A stretch of 64,000 bases of DNA, from assembly GCA_004352715.1 (NCBI GenBank), contig SCFE01000013.1, forward strand, positions 2,941,597 through 3,005,596, given 5' to 3'. The position numbers and the translations under genes were made by a program. The stretch comes from Hofstenia miamia. Lineage: Eukaryota; Xenacoelomorpha; Acoela. Under the pieces are notes generated by a model that worked only from the letters and a program-made list of their open reading frames with translations, was not told the DNA's origin and searched no databases. Every line of letters starts with the position of its first letter. Position 1 is the stretch's first letter. Positions 23,638 through 36,100 of this stretch are shown piece after piece.

Positions 23638-26006
23638 GTGTGTTTCGGCCTTATTCAACATTGAATTGTGTGGAAGTACGTTGTAATTCTTGTGCAAATA
23701 TATTTTAGAAGGCTTGAAAAAAAATTAAGAATTGCAATACATTTCTCATAGAAAATGTTATCTTGTCCAACTTGAAATTCTCTTGAATTAAAGTGGTTGT
23801 GGTTTATCTTAAATTAATTTAATATAAAGTTCTATAAATTTCACAAAGACTTTTTGCAATAAATTTTACAAAATTCGTAATCTTGACAAAAATGAACAAA
23901 AATTACACTAGAATAACAAATGAGGTTGATAGCACGCAATTATTCTTGAGAAAATACAAATATTGATAAATATCATAAATAACATGTAGGGATAGACTGG
24001 ATTCATTTCTAAATAACGAGATAATCAAAGACATAAATTATTGATATGTATAATATAAATGTGCATGTTGCTGTTTTGAACAATATAATACCGGTATTTA
24101 TTGTAATTGGTGCGAAACAATTACCACTTAATATTGAAAATGAATTAAAGTTTACAAAGTTTTTCTCTAAAAAATTAAGAAATGGCATGTGAAGTAAACT
24201 TATTATATCATATAAGACAAATAGGTAAATCATAACATAAGGAACTAATGCATGCATTAGTAATTAATAAATTTTAATGTTTTTTGTTGCAAATGAATCA
24301 AATATTAAATATATATAACTTGTCAATTAGGACATTACATGATATATAGCACAACACGAACATGTATCTCATATCAGGAAAACTTATAAAATTTTCACAG
24401 CAACAATGTCTAGATTACCAAACATTATGCATAATCATTATTGTTGCTTAATCAATACATACAAAGAAATAATAGAACTTAAAAGTTAATAGCATAAAAA
24501 AATTGGAATAATATACCTCTAGAACTCAGCAACGAAATATCCTTTAATAAATATAAAAATACAATGAAGGAATGTTTGATACAAAAAAAGTACTAATAGA
24601 AAATTAGACATCGTAAATGCATATGTAAAAACAATGGGTTTGATAGATTATTCCAAAATGGACAGAGTTTGCTGACAAACTTATCAATGAAAAGCTAGAG
24701 ACTAACATAATTTTAAATGGTGGAGTTATATCACATATTCTTTTTGCGAAGGAAGTGTTTTAACTGAACAATATTAAAAATAATGTAATAAATCTGAGTT
24801 TTCAAAAGTGTAGTATATAATCAAGTTTTGTAAATATTTTGCAAATTTTGTAAATACTGTAATGTGTATCTTGTAATATATGTATCAATTTTTTGCAATA
24901 AATTTGCGTTGATCTTTAATTAACCTTTGTAGATTGGTTACTATTAAAATTTAGCTAGTGTTTAAAAGCTGATATTTTCCTAAATTTCGAAGTTGAAAAC
25001 TTAGACAAATAGATAAAATGGCAGCTCAGTCATTCTATCTTGGCATAAAGATGCAGCACTATAATGAATTGTATAAAGCTTTGTGATCATTTCAAGTCAA
25101 ATATATATTTCCGCAAGTTGTTTGCACGAAGCACGTGGAATATGTCGCATTCTCATAACAAGCGTTATATACATTAACAAAGCTTTTCCAAATAGCATAC
25201 AATGTGAAATAGCGTGTAAGTTTTCGCTATACAAACGTTTTGACCGATAAACAAAATATTTGGGTCCCCTGAAAGAAATCGTTGATGTCTCACATATTCT
25301 GTGCCAGGACTGTTGTATACCTTTTATCGAGCATACCTAGTTGGAAGTGCTTTGGTATAAAGGGACAGATCGCATTACCTTACATAAAATTCTAACTAAA
25401 TTATTGTGCTCTTAGTAGACAACCTATAGAAAGAACGTGCAAAATATTCATTGTGGGAAAACAACTCCTCATAATCAACAGAAATATTACAGTCGTGTGT
25501 GTGCTGCTTGAAGCAGTTGTGCTTAGGGACCGCTGATCAACAACCTCTTCAAATACGTAATCTAACACAGATTCTTAAGCCAATCTTTTGAAGGAATGTA
25601 TATATTAACTCTTAATTCATACAAAACCACTTAACGGTCATTTCATTTTTCGCAGGGAAACAAAGGGTCACTCCTATGCAATTAATAAGAAAAATGCAAA
25701 CACCAAGGATGAACAAGCTATGAGATCTGTAAATCAGCTTTGATTCAAAAACTAGAGTTGATTTCTATTTCCACTTACACATATTATAACAATTTTGCTT
25801 ATCTGGGAAAAAAGCTTCTTTTTTTATAATTATCCATTATGATTTTTTAGAACGGAATATCTGAATTTGTACTCTCAGAGCATGACACTCAATTATATAT
25901 TTGGTTTAATTATTGATTGCCTTGAATCAACAGTAAATGAAAATTCATATACATCAATATGTGCCAATAGCTATAGTTGGTAGTCTTAATATCTTTAAAT
26001 TTTCAC

Positions 26007-26471
26007 GAAAACGGCCACATGCATATGTGCTCAGATTACCCTCTTATTTTTTCTAAAGGTAAATTTTTGTCATACAAAAATTGACTACCAAAATTGTCGA
26101 TCTTATTACAAGTATCGAGCACAACAAAAATACATAACAGACAGGCACNAACTAGATTAAATGACATAGGTCATTATCCTTAATATATACATAGTCATTA
26201 ATCAATTGCATAAGTTTTTCACAATCGCCTCAAAAAGAAATGACTACCTAGAACGGCCATTTCGTCAAATGTGGCGAAACATTATAGATATGAATTCATG
26301 GATANNNNNNNNNNNNGAAAACGGCCACATGCATATGTGCTCAGATTACCCTCTTATTTTTTCCAAATATCTAAAGGTAAATTTTTGTCATAACGGTACA
26401 AAAATTGACTACCAAAATTGTCGATCTTATTACAAGTATCGAGCACAACAAAAATACATAACAGACAGGCA
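26007..26471. repeat. Assembly-type duplications around N positions
   Basis: Block A (26007-26148) recurs at 26317-26471 with two small indels. Block B (26150-26304) recurs at 27244-27398. A lone N (26149) and a 12-N run (26305-26316) mark the joins. The indels suggest two haplotypes were placed in series. Confidence 0.85.
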
Positions 26472-26619
26472 CCATTGTTGCTAGTTAGGGTTTAATTCCA
26501 TATAAAGTGCAGGACATATGGTCGGAAAATGAGGTATACATACACACGATTTCGATAATTATATAAAAAGTACAAAAATGAGTGATTTAAAAATAACAAC
26601 AAGCGTTACCCTTTAAAAG

Positions 26620-26682
26620 TTAAGCTTTTCTTGGATTCTTTTTCTTCTTTTTGATTGCTTCAGTATTTCCAAAGACATTTTC
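26620..26682 (-). CDS. NOMO last exon, basic cytosolic tail
   Basis: 63 bp, acceptor TTTTGTGCAG, stop TAA. It encodes ENVFGNTEAIKKKKKNPRKA. The intron before it is only 67 bp. Confidence 0.93.
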   Translation of the reverse strand, partial: ENVFGNTEAIKKKKKNPRKA

Positions 26683-29600
26683 CTGCACAAAATTTTGAAT
26701 CTAAGAACAAATGGTAGGAGTAAAATAAATGTATGATTTATATCTATACCTCAGCATAATAGTACACGAACGCCATAATCCCGATGGCTATTACGGGTGT
26801 GAAAAGTGTGGCCTGTGAAATTTCATGATCGGCGTTTCGTAGTTTCGGATCGAACTTGAGCGACAGATGCAAACCCGATGAATGATTGGTGCTGAAGTCA
26901 ACATGAGGAGTGGTGTAGGTATAAAGAGTTTGAGATAAAGAACTCTTTAGTTTTAACTGATAATTGCTCTCATCCTTTTCTAAATTTGAAAGAAAAAACA
27001 ATGGCGATCTCGAAAGATGGACAACCTCGACAGGAGCATCCAACTCCCCGTCTTTGTAAATAATAACCTAAAAATAAAAAATTACTCGGAAAGCATAGAT
27101 GACGATCACACAACAGCAATAGATAAATAAACTGAAAAGTATTGTAAATGCACAGCAAAACAATGCCTTGTGTGTTTGAATTAAGAATTCGACCTAATTC
27201 ATTTTCCTTTCAAAAAATGAATGATAAAATGAGGGAGCCCGGAAACTAGATTAAATGACATAGGTCATTATCCTTAATATATACATAGTCATTAATCAAT
27301 TGCATAAGTTTTTCACAATCGCCTCAAAAAGAAATGACTACCTAGAACGGCCATTTCGTCAAATGTGGCGAAACATTATAGATATGAATTCATGGATATA
27401 TCTCTGCAAATTCACAGCAAACAATTTCCAAAAATGTTGTATTTTAGCACACTATAACTACATGCATTCAAAGACACTAAAGTAAACAAAGGTTCATGGC
27501 GTCACAATAAACAAAACTGATATTATATAATAATAACAGTACCAATGACTTTGATTACAGACAGTCAGTAGATTACAAACCGTCATTCAAACAAACATTT
27601 GGAAAAAGCTACAATTGCTCAACATCCGATAAGAAATACTGCGCTAAATTGCTTTGTAATCTTTATGGCAAACAGATATTATTGACTGATGTTAGTGACA
27701 CTAACGTTATTACACAAAATACCGGTACCACTAATAAGTGATGAGAAAGGACTGCGTGTTGAAGAAGAAAAGTCATTGGACGCAGTGATATCTTCGGAAG
27801 AAGAATCCCCAACTAATAGTTGAGTTAATGCAGAATTGAGTGAGTGGAATAAATAGCGCATTTAGTCGAAAACAACTCGTAATATTTTTTTCTCAAAATA
27901 CATGTATTTCAAATTTCATCGAGAGAAACATCTCATGTGAATTGGATGCATTTGATTGTTTTATAGATGTTCGTGTGGAGAAATTATACTTGAGTCTACG
28001 ATCCAACATAGAATCGATAATGGCATCTTTGAAACACCAAGGCCCTCGAAAGAACATTGCAATAGAAATCGGTAGAGGAGTCTATGGAAAGTGTCATACT
28101 AGAAATTTGCAGTGGTTCCGGCTCAAAACCTTCTAAATACATTAACACCAGATATGGAGAGAATTTAAATCTTTTTCAAAAATTCGAAATTTTCTAAGAA
28201 AACTTGTTAATATTTTCAACAACCACTGTCACAGCAATAAGCTTTAATAGAAGTTTTCAAAATTGCAATAAAGTATGTTCCCCAATAGATATACCCATGT
28301 CCCAAGATTTTCAAATCTGGAAATATGCTTGGAGAAAATTCTTTGTAAATGTGGAAAAACGGTTTGTCCTTTAAAAAGGACGCTGGGCTGTTTAAGATTA
28401 AGCAATACAATTTTGATAATTTTAAATTTCTTCAAACATCGAAAAAACCTGTTTTTGGTATAACTAATTGAAATAAACTGATTTACAAAGTAAATTATGT
28501 AAACAGAGTGAGAGTCTTCATTACAATTTAGATGAAATATAACCTAAAGTCAAATGTATCACACGAATTTAAATAAACTTGACTATGTAAGAAATTGGAG
28601 TAAAACAATAAGTTAAAGTAATTCTACGAGAAACATGTGCTAACTACAAAGAAATCATGCGACATCAGCAACGTGTGACGAAATAAATTTTGATGATCAA
28701 GTAGCGCAAACTTTCCATGACGTGCATATCATAACAGTGAAAAACAACTAACCAGTGTAAACTATGGAATTTTTAGACATGTTTCTTTTCAAATAAAATG
28801 ACCAAATAGGATCTGTGCAGAAACAAATCTACGGTTAACTATTTCGCCTGGATAGTAAGGATGACAACTTCCTGCTTTAGAAAAGATTTGGATCTGAACA
28901 CTGCTGTCATCTGGCAACACACAGTAATTCACTAAATTTTCAAAATTGACTTTTTTCTAAAAAATCTGATGCTTTACTAATTTTACATCATGTCAAAATA
29001 ATATTTTTTTCAGATAGGCTCCTTAATGCGGTTTATTGTGGTTGGTAGAACAAAACATCTCCTATTTGAACTTGAAATAACCAATCAAAACACAGTTATT
29101 CTACTTTTTTTCACTGAATTACTGTGTTTTGTCAGATTACAGCAGAACATCTAATAAGACTTCGAACCATAAATTGTACGACGATGGGTCGATTTCTGCA
29201 AGAGTTCGGCTGTTTCCTTGATTTAGGCCTGTTTTTTCAACTCGAATTATATACAAAGTCGACTAATATACAAAGATCTACGGTATATGTTAATCAGTAT
29301 GCAAAATTTGATCATTATGAGGAATTTCAATTGAATTAATAGATAACAGCACGATTATTCTAATAAACTGTTGAATTTTAACAGTCTTACCGAAAGTGTG
29401 GAAAGGAATTTTTCATCTGTGATTACGCGTCCACTGAGCTCAAAGCGTGTATCTTTTCGTAAAACGAAGAAGTGCGCTTCGTCGACGTTCCCTTCGTTGT
29501 CGATTGATATGAGCTTCTGCTTTGGAATCGTAGTCTCAAAATGTTTGTTGGATTCACCTTGTTTCATTCTAACGATATACTGGCAATTGCGCTAAATATT

Positions 29601-29915
29601 GAATTCAGTAACTCAAAATAGGGGAGTAGTTAAGGATTTTTCAAATAGACGGGGGATATTCACTAAAGATTTTTCTTGAAAACTACAATTTTGAGGAGCT
29701 ACTAACTACAAGTAGCATCTTAAACTATGTTCACACTATACAAACATTTGCAGAAGTATCAACCATGCAATGGTGGTTTTATTTTTCTACTACTTAAAAT
29801 TAAAAATACAACAGAAGAGAAGCAACGCACTCATCAAAGAGCATACAGGGCAATTACAATTACTGGGGTGGATCAAGAGGGGTCTGGACCCCTTTGCGTC
29901 ATTGATTAGATTAAA

Positions 29916-29950
<35 letters not shown>

Positions 29951-30088
29951 NNNNNNNNNNNNNNNNNNNNNNNNNNNNNNNNNNNNNNNNNNNNNNNNNN
30001 NNNNNNNNNNNNNNNNNNNNNNNNNNNNNNNNNNNNNNNNNNNNNNNNNNNNNNNNNNNNNNNNNNNNNNNNNNNNNNNNNNNNNNNN

Positions 30089-30121
<33 letters not shown>

Positions 30122-33100
30122 CAAATCAAATATAAACCATTTCACTCTCAATTTCTCACAAGAGAGATTCAATTTCAAACGTGATCACACTATGTATAGT
30201 CTATTCGTTTAACATTTTTGAGTAATATAATAGCTTACTTTGGATATCTAAAGAAGTTCAGAGTTATAATTTAAATACTATGCTTCTTGTGATGTGCTTG
30301 TTGAAGTTTAACTAGTCTTGGAACACCTGTACATACCCATTTTCTAGGTACTGCAAACAAATTAAAAGCCGTTCCTTTCACTTTCTTTTGTTAAATTTCA
30401 TTATTCAGTACTAAAACTCTATGCCGCAGATGGAAGCCGGCTGGATCGACGAATGCGGGTTTTCGAAAGCTGCTACGCAAGAGGGAAATATTCTCGAGTT
30501 GAGAAACACTTCCAATTAAATAAACACAAATAAGTTCTTTTTAAATTGAACTTGACTTCACCAAACATGGATTTTAATTCTAATGCAGCGTGCTTCTACC
30601 CTTATATATTGTATAAATTACTGGCCTTAAATCTAGAATTATAGGTAATTTTACAAATAAATATTTGCAATTTATTACATTGATTTTAACATTCTTACTA
30701 AACCATTCCAGATTCAATTCAAACAAGAGAGATTAAATTTCAAACAAGAAAAATTTAATTTCGAACAAGAAAAAATATGGTATAAAGGTCAATTCGGCCC
30801 ATTTTAGGTCTATTTTTATGATACTTGTCAACAAATTTTCAATTTTTTTGGTTGGCTAAACCAAAATTGATCGTGTTAGAAATTTCAAATAAAACCTAAA
30901 CACTGCAAATAGAAATCTTACATTGACATTTAGAAGAGTGTATGATACTCATATAACATTTCAAAATGCAAATTTAACTTTTCAACACACTGTTTTTGAA
31001 TGATACATCATTCACTACATTTAGGTTGAATTGTATGCACTATTGAGTAAAAGTTTTTTAAATTTCAACCCATCTTTTCCAATACCTTGGCTCAAATCCC
31101 AGCACAAGATCATCTCCAGCCTGTAGGGCGGGTCTATCATAGAACAAAAATCCGAATCATTTTTATCGCTTGCTTAGCTACACAAATCATTCAAAATTTC
31201 GCTCAATTTTTTAAAGTTAAATCCGGCATTTGCTAATTTCGTCTAATCAAATATGGCTTCATATGTCTCTGTTCTGACAATTAATCCAATTTTAATAAAC
31301 GAAAAATTTTACTTTTTGGTATTTGAAACACTTCACCATATTCTAGTATCTGCTTTTGAATGCTTAAATATATTTTTGTAGTTTTGAATACTTGGTGACG
31401 TTCTTGCACAATCAAGATGCAGGATTTTGGCACTTGAACATTGTGGTCACATATGAGAAATTGAATTTTCTTGTGAGAAATTGAGAGTGAAAAGGTGCAT
31501 ATTTTGCTGTTTACAATTTCAATTCAGTACTCTATGACTACTATGAGTAATATCAATAAAGTTGTTGTTACTCTCACCTAAAAAAATTAACAGATTCAGA
31601 AAATTGGCAGGTTTGTATTTTACATTTATGTAATAAGTATCTATCCAAAGTTTTTGATTTATAAATTTGAAAAGAACAAACTTAATTTAGAATAACTCCT
31701 ATTTAGCATGGAAAGTGAAGGAATAAAAGTCATATATTAGATATTTTTTACTCCTTTCCCTTAAGCAAAAAATGCGACAATAAAAACTGAAATAGTTCTT
31801 TATATATAAATAATTAATTAGCAACATTGAAAATTTTGAATAGAATTTATTGACCATATTTTTTACTTTGAAAATAAAAATATATCATTATAAAGCTAAA
31901 ATTTATTTATGTGTAAATATATCTCTCATAACATTGGTATGCATTAACCCAATTTATATCTGTTAATCTGAGAGATCTTTTTCTACCATTAGAATAATGC
32001 ATTGCAATCTGAACCAAGAGTGATTGGCGCACAAAGAATGTTGAAGACACATTATGAATATACTTTTGACCTCAAGGCAAATTCCATTGTAAAAAAAGTA
32101 GAAAAAACTTCGAAAGTGTTCGGTCAGCAATATTAGTTGATGATTATTAGGAACCGGAAAAATAGTTGACAAAAACCTGGAAAATAGTCACTATATAGTT
32201 TTCAAATATGTCTAAGATGTTAAATTAGTTGCTGTAAGAAAATGTATTTTTCAGTTGTAAAGTGACTCTATGATACGTTATGAAGTCAAAAAGAAACATC
32301 AAATAAACATCCTGATACATCATATTTACAACTATAACTGTAAATGGAACATTGTACAAACACTCCATCTGTCTTTAAAGCGACATAAATAAGTACTTTT
32401 ATACAGTTTTTGTAATAATATTGTCCCTGTAAAATTTTTTTTAAGAATTTCGACGATGATGTACATTTCCGCATACATTTTTCATACATGTTACCGATTA
32501 TTAAAGTTGCCGAAAAGTGCCGAAATAGTTGAAATAGCAAAATAGTTAAAAATAGTTGGTGTAAAAATGAACGTAATGACCCTAAAAACCAGTTATTCAT
32601 GCGGTTAAAAACTTAGTAGATACTTATAGCTTTGGTCAAAATAACGTTTGTTGGGGCCCTAATGGTTATAATCCATGTATTTTTTTCTGTTGGAATTCAT
32701 TTATTGTTGTTATATGCAATTAATTTGAACGCAAACCTCTGGTTGCCCATTAAAAATAAATTGCTATTATGTTAGTGAAAACTTAAGTAATAATTGAGAG
32801 AGTTTGCTGCTTTAAATGACTAAGTAAAATGCAGAACATCAATATTTAATGTCATTTAATTTTACCAAATAAATAACTACTATTACCGTCAAATCATACA
32901 ATGTATGCAAATTTGAAATTAAATTTGATTTGACAAGCATCAACAATTTTATTTGTCCCTATTTACCTCTATTTAAGGATTTGATGAGATACAAAAAGTT
33001 TGATTCCGAATTGATAGCTATAAAAACATGCGAATTCAGCAATCAATATTCTGGAAAAAGCCATATGAAAAATGTCTGATTTCTAAACCAAGAGTTGGTC

Positions 33101-36100
33101 AAGCTCTTACTACTTAGTTGGCATCCACAGCATTATAGACGATTCTGTATGCTGAAGTTGAGGTCACATTTGGAGCACTTAAGCACTGATGGGATATGTT
33201 AATAAATTGCTTATGTCAATATACGTTGATATTTATTTATAGTTATTAATTAAACTAAAATTGGAGCCAAGATTATAAATTTGTGACCAATATAAACATG
33301 CAAAATATACACATTTTATGTAAGAAATGTGATTTAGACCTATTATTAAAGGAAATTTTGCATGAGACACGTATCTCAGTGGATGCTATCCAACTTTGTG
33401 TGAAGAAACAAATTGATTTGACCCGTTTGCCATCCCATCGATTACAACCGCTTGATACAAACTTCAATGGACACTTAAAAAATATGTACGTTGCAAAAGT
33501 TGAAATTTTTTTAAGTAAACAGCCACAAGCTATACTGTCAACATTTGACTTCTGTGAATTTTTCACTTTCTGCTCAATCACTATTTTTATTAAAAACTGT
33601 GGAAATTATCCGCTGGAGGATTCTCTATACCCAATAGGAGTGTATTTTGATGTGAAATTTTAAGTCCGATGTAGAAAACACTACAATGTCAAATAAATCA
33701 CATGAACAAACAAAGGGACACTTTGAGAAAGGAAAACGTAAATATGCTGAAGAAACAAACAAAGTGTGCTATTTTGAGAACCAAACAGATTTCTTGGTAC
33801 AACTGGGTTTGTGCAGATTCGTTCAGTGTGCCTACAATAATTCACGCCATAAGCTGTAAATGTTATGTTTTTGCACACTGTACAATTTCAATTGCTAGTG
33901 ACAAGGCTTAGTGGAGCAGCAGACGAAATATCGGCAGCTAAAAAGCATGGTGAGCACGAATCAAATTTTTGCTCAACCTTGAAAAGCATGGTAGGCCGAA
34001 TCAAATTTTGTTTTATTTTCACCAAGTAGTGAGTAGTAGTCGGCTGTTTGCAAAATGTGATCGGCTTCGGTTTTTTCGCACCTCAAATCCGCGGTTTCGT
34101 TATCTAACACTATTGGTATTAGCAAAAACTTATTTAAGAGAAAAATATCTTTTTAAAGTATGTTATAAAGTAAAACAAAATTACGCTTTAAATTGGCAAG
34201 CAATTTGACGCTTTTGCATCGTTTTTTGGAAATCACATTATAGGCGATATTGCTTTTGCTGAGAACTCAGTTTTAGTATGTTCGGTTTCGGGTTTTTCGG
34301 TATACCATCCAGCCCTAAGTAGTGAGTGCCTAAGCGTAGGGATTTTAAATATATTAATATCTAGAGTAAAACAAAAACATCAAAGTTGAACAGCATTACA
34401 GAACAGGAAGAAGCCTTGTTTATTTAAATATACTAACCGTATTTTCGAAGGCGTGTGAGTCGTGACTGTGCGTATTAATTCTGAGAAATCCAGTAAATCA
34501 CGTTTATTACTACAGATTTTATCACCTTTTATCACCTGTTTTTTGTAGATGATGTTAAAAATTATAAGATAAAATCGAGTTCAAATATTTCTGACATGAA
34601 TTTTGAATGATAGCAGCGTATGAACTTTGCAAACAACTAAACTTGAAGGTTAACATTTGAAATTCAATAATTGAAACTTTAAGAATGCTGGCAATCTAAA
34701 TTGACAAGACCTACGTTTTGATATCGTAAACATTTATTCATCTACAAAGAAATTTAAAGAAATATCTATAAAAACAACGAAAATGATGTTTAGGAATTGA
34801 TATATTTGTATTCAAACACAAAAAGATCTACAGAACTATAGCCTCCCTTATTCAACCACCTCAGTTCATGTTGGACCACTCTAATTTATTTTGTTAAATT
34901 TAAGCAATTTCATTTTAGTAAAAATGGATTTTCATCAATATGGTTGCCCAACATACAAGACCATGCCAAGAAACATTGCGAAAAAAGCCAGCCATGCGAT
35001 TTTATCAGTACCTATTCACAAAAAATAATGGAATCATTTGAATAAAGACTTCTAAATTTAACTAGAACAAAACTTGTTTACCCATCTTAGAGAAAATCAT
35101 AGTTATAAAAATCCAAATTCAAAATATTTTGCAATGATTACATCAGGGTGGCAAGCAGGTCGACTTAACCCAACCAGTGGGTTGGGTCATCCAAAGCTTG
35201 TTTAGCGTATGTGTCAGAAATTTGATAACTATTAGCCATTAAAATATATGTCAACCATTCATTTTGTATGATTTTTTCATTGCAATGAAAATTACATAAA
35301 ATTCGCATACAACGAAATATATCAATTTAAATGCACTAATAATATATGTACCCGCGCCCATCATTTGGAGCAAATGTGAATATTTGGCTAATGGGTCGGA
35401 TCGGGCGGAATGTGTTTCAAAACATCTTACCCATCTGCCACTGTGGATTACATTCATATTAAGATGATACTTAAGAGAAAAATATAAATAAAGTGACATG
35501 AAAAAAAGTAGAAAAACTTTATAAAAAGCAAATATTTCTTAAAATCTTGAATTTACTTAAACATCAGTAAAGCAAATAAGTGCAATACCTGTAATCCCAA
35601 TATCACAATTTGTCCTGAATTTGTGGAAGTCCCTTCTTCGTGGTAAGCATCACATTTCCCAACTCCTTTAGCTTCAAATGATATTCCACCTTCTGGCTCA
35701 CGATTCAAGGCACTAACGCTTCCAAAGCAACTGTATGCTACGCGAATAGCTTCAATTTCCAATGAAAAAGTTCGACCTTCCTTCAAGTCAATCATCTTAA
35801 ATAAAAATTTATTCCGTAACGCCACTGTTTTTGAAAAAATACTTCAAAAAGATTTAACACAAAGGGTTACCGGTTCCCTAGATTTACAATTTTTGGAAAT
35901 TTCACATTTCAGCAATAAAATATTGATTAAAAGCCTACAGACATTCAAATACATGGTTTTTGAAAAAAACTACTACAAGTGGCAAAAATCCCCAAAGTTC
36001 TTGCTAATTTAGAACAAAGTGTTTTACTTAGCTTCTTCAAAATATTTCAGCAAATCATCCGAATTGAAATTTCGTAAATATAAAAAATTAATACAGTGCA

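Larger units (their letters stand above)
22031..26600. other. Gene-poor AT-rich stretch
   Basis: Apart from the foldback at 23473-23637 and duplicated assembly blocks near 26.0-26.5 kb, I see no exon, RNA gene or conserved motif. It includes the downstream side of NOMO, whose polyadenylation site I could not place. Confidence 0.5.

Noticed and set aside
24009-24257. 82-codon minus-strand hydrophobic frame
   Set aside because: Composition follows local AT content; no splice context or homology recognised.
26206-26484. 92-codon plus-strand frame beginning MHKFFTIASKR, and its twin at 27300-27485
   Set aside because: Both lie in the duplicated assembly blocks, one crosses 12 Ns, and neither matches a known family.
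29770-30178. Open frames through the second TA/N region
   Set aside because: Same artefact: microsatellite and N-run translation.
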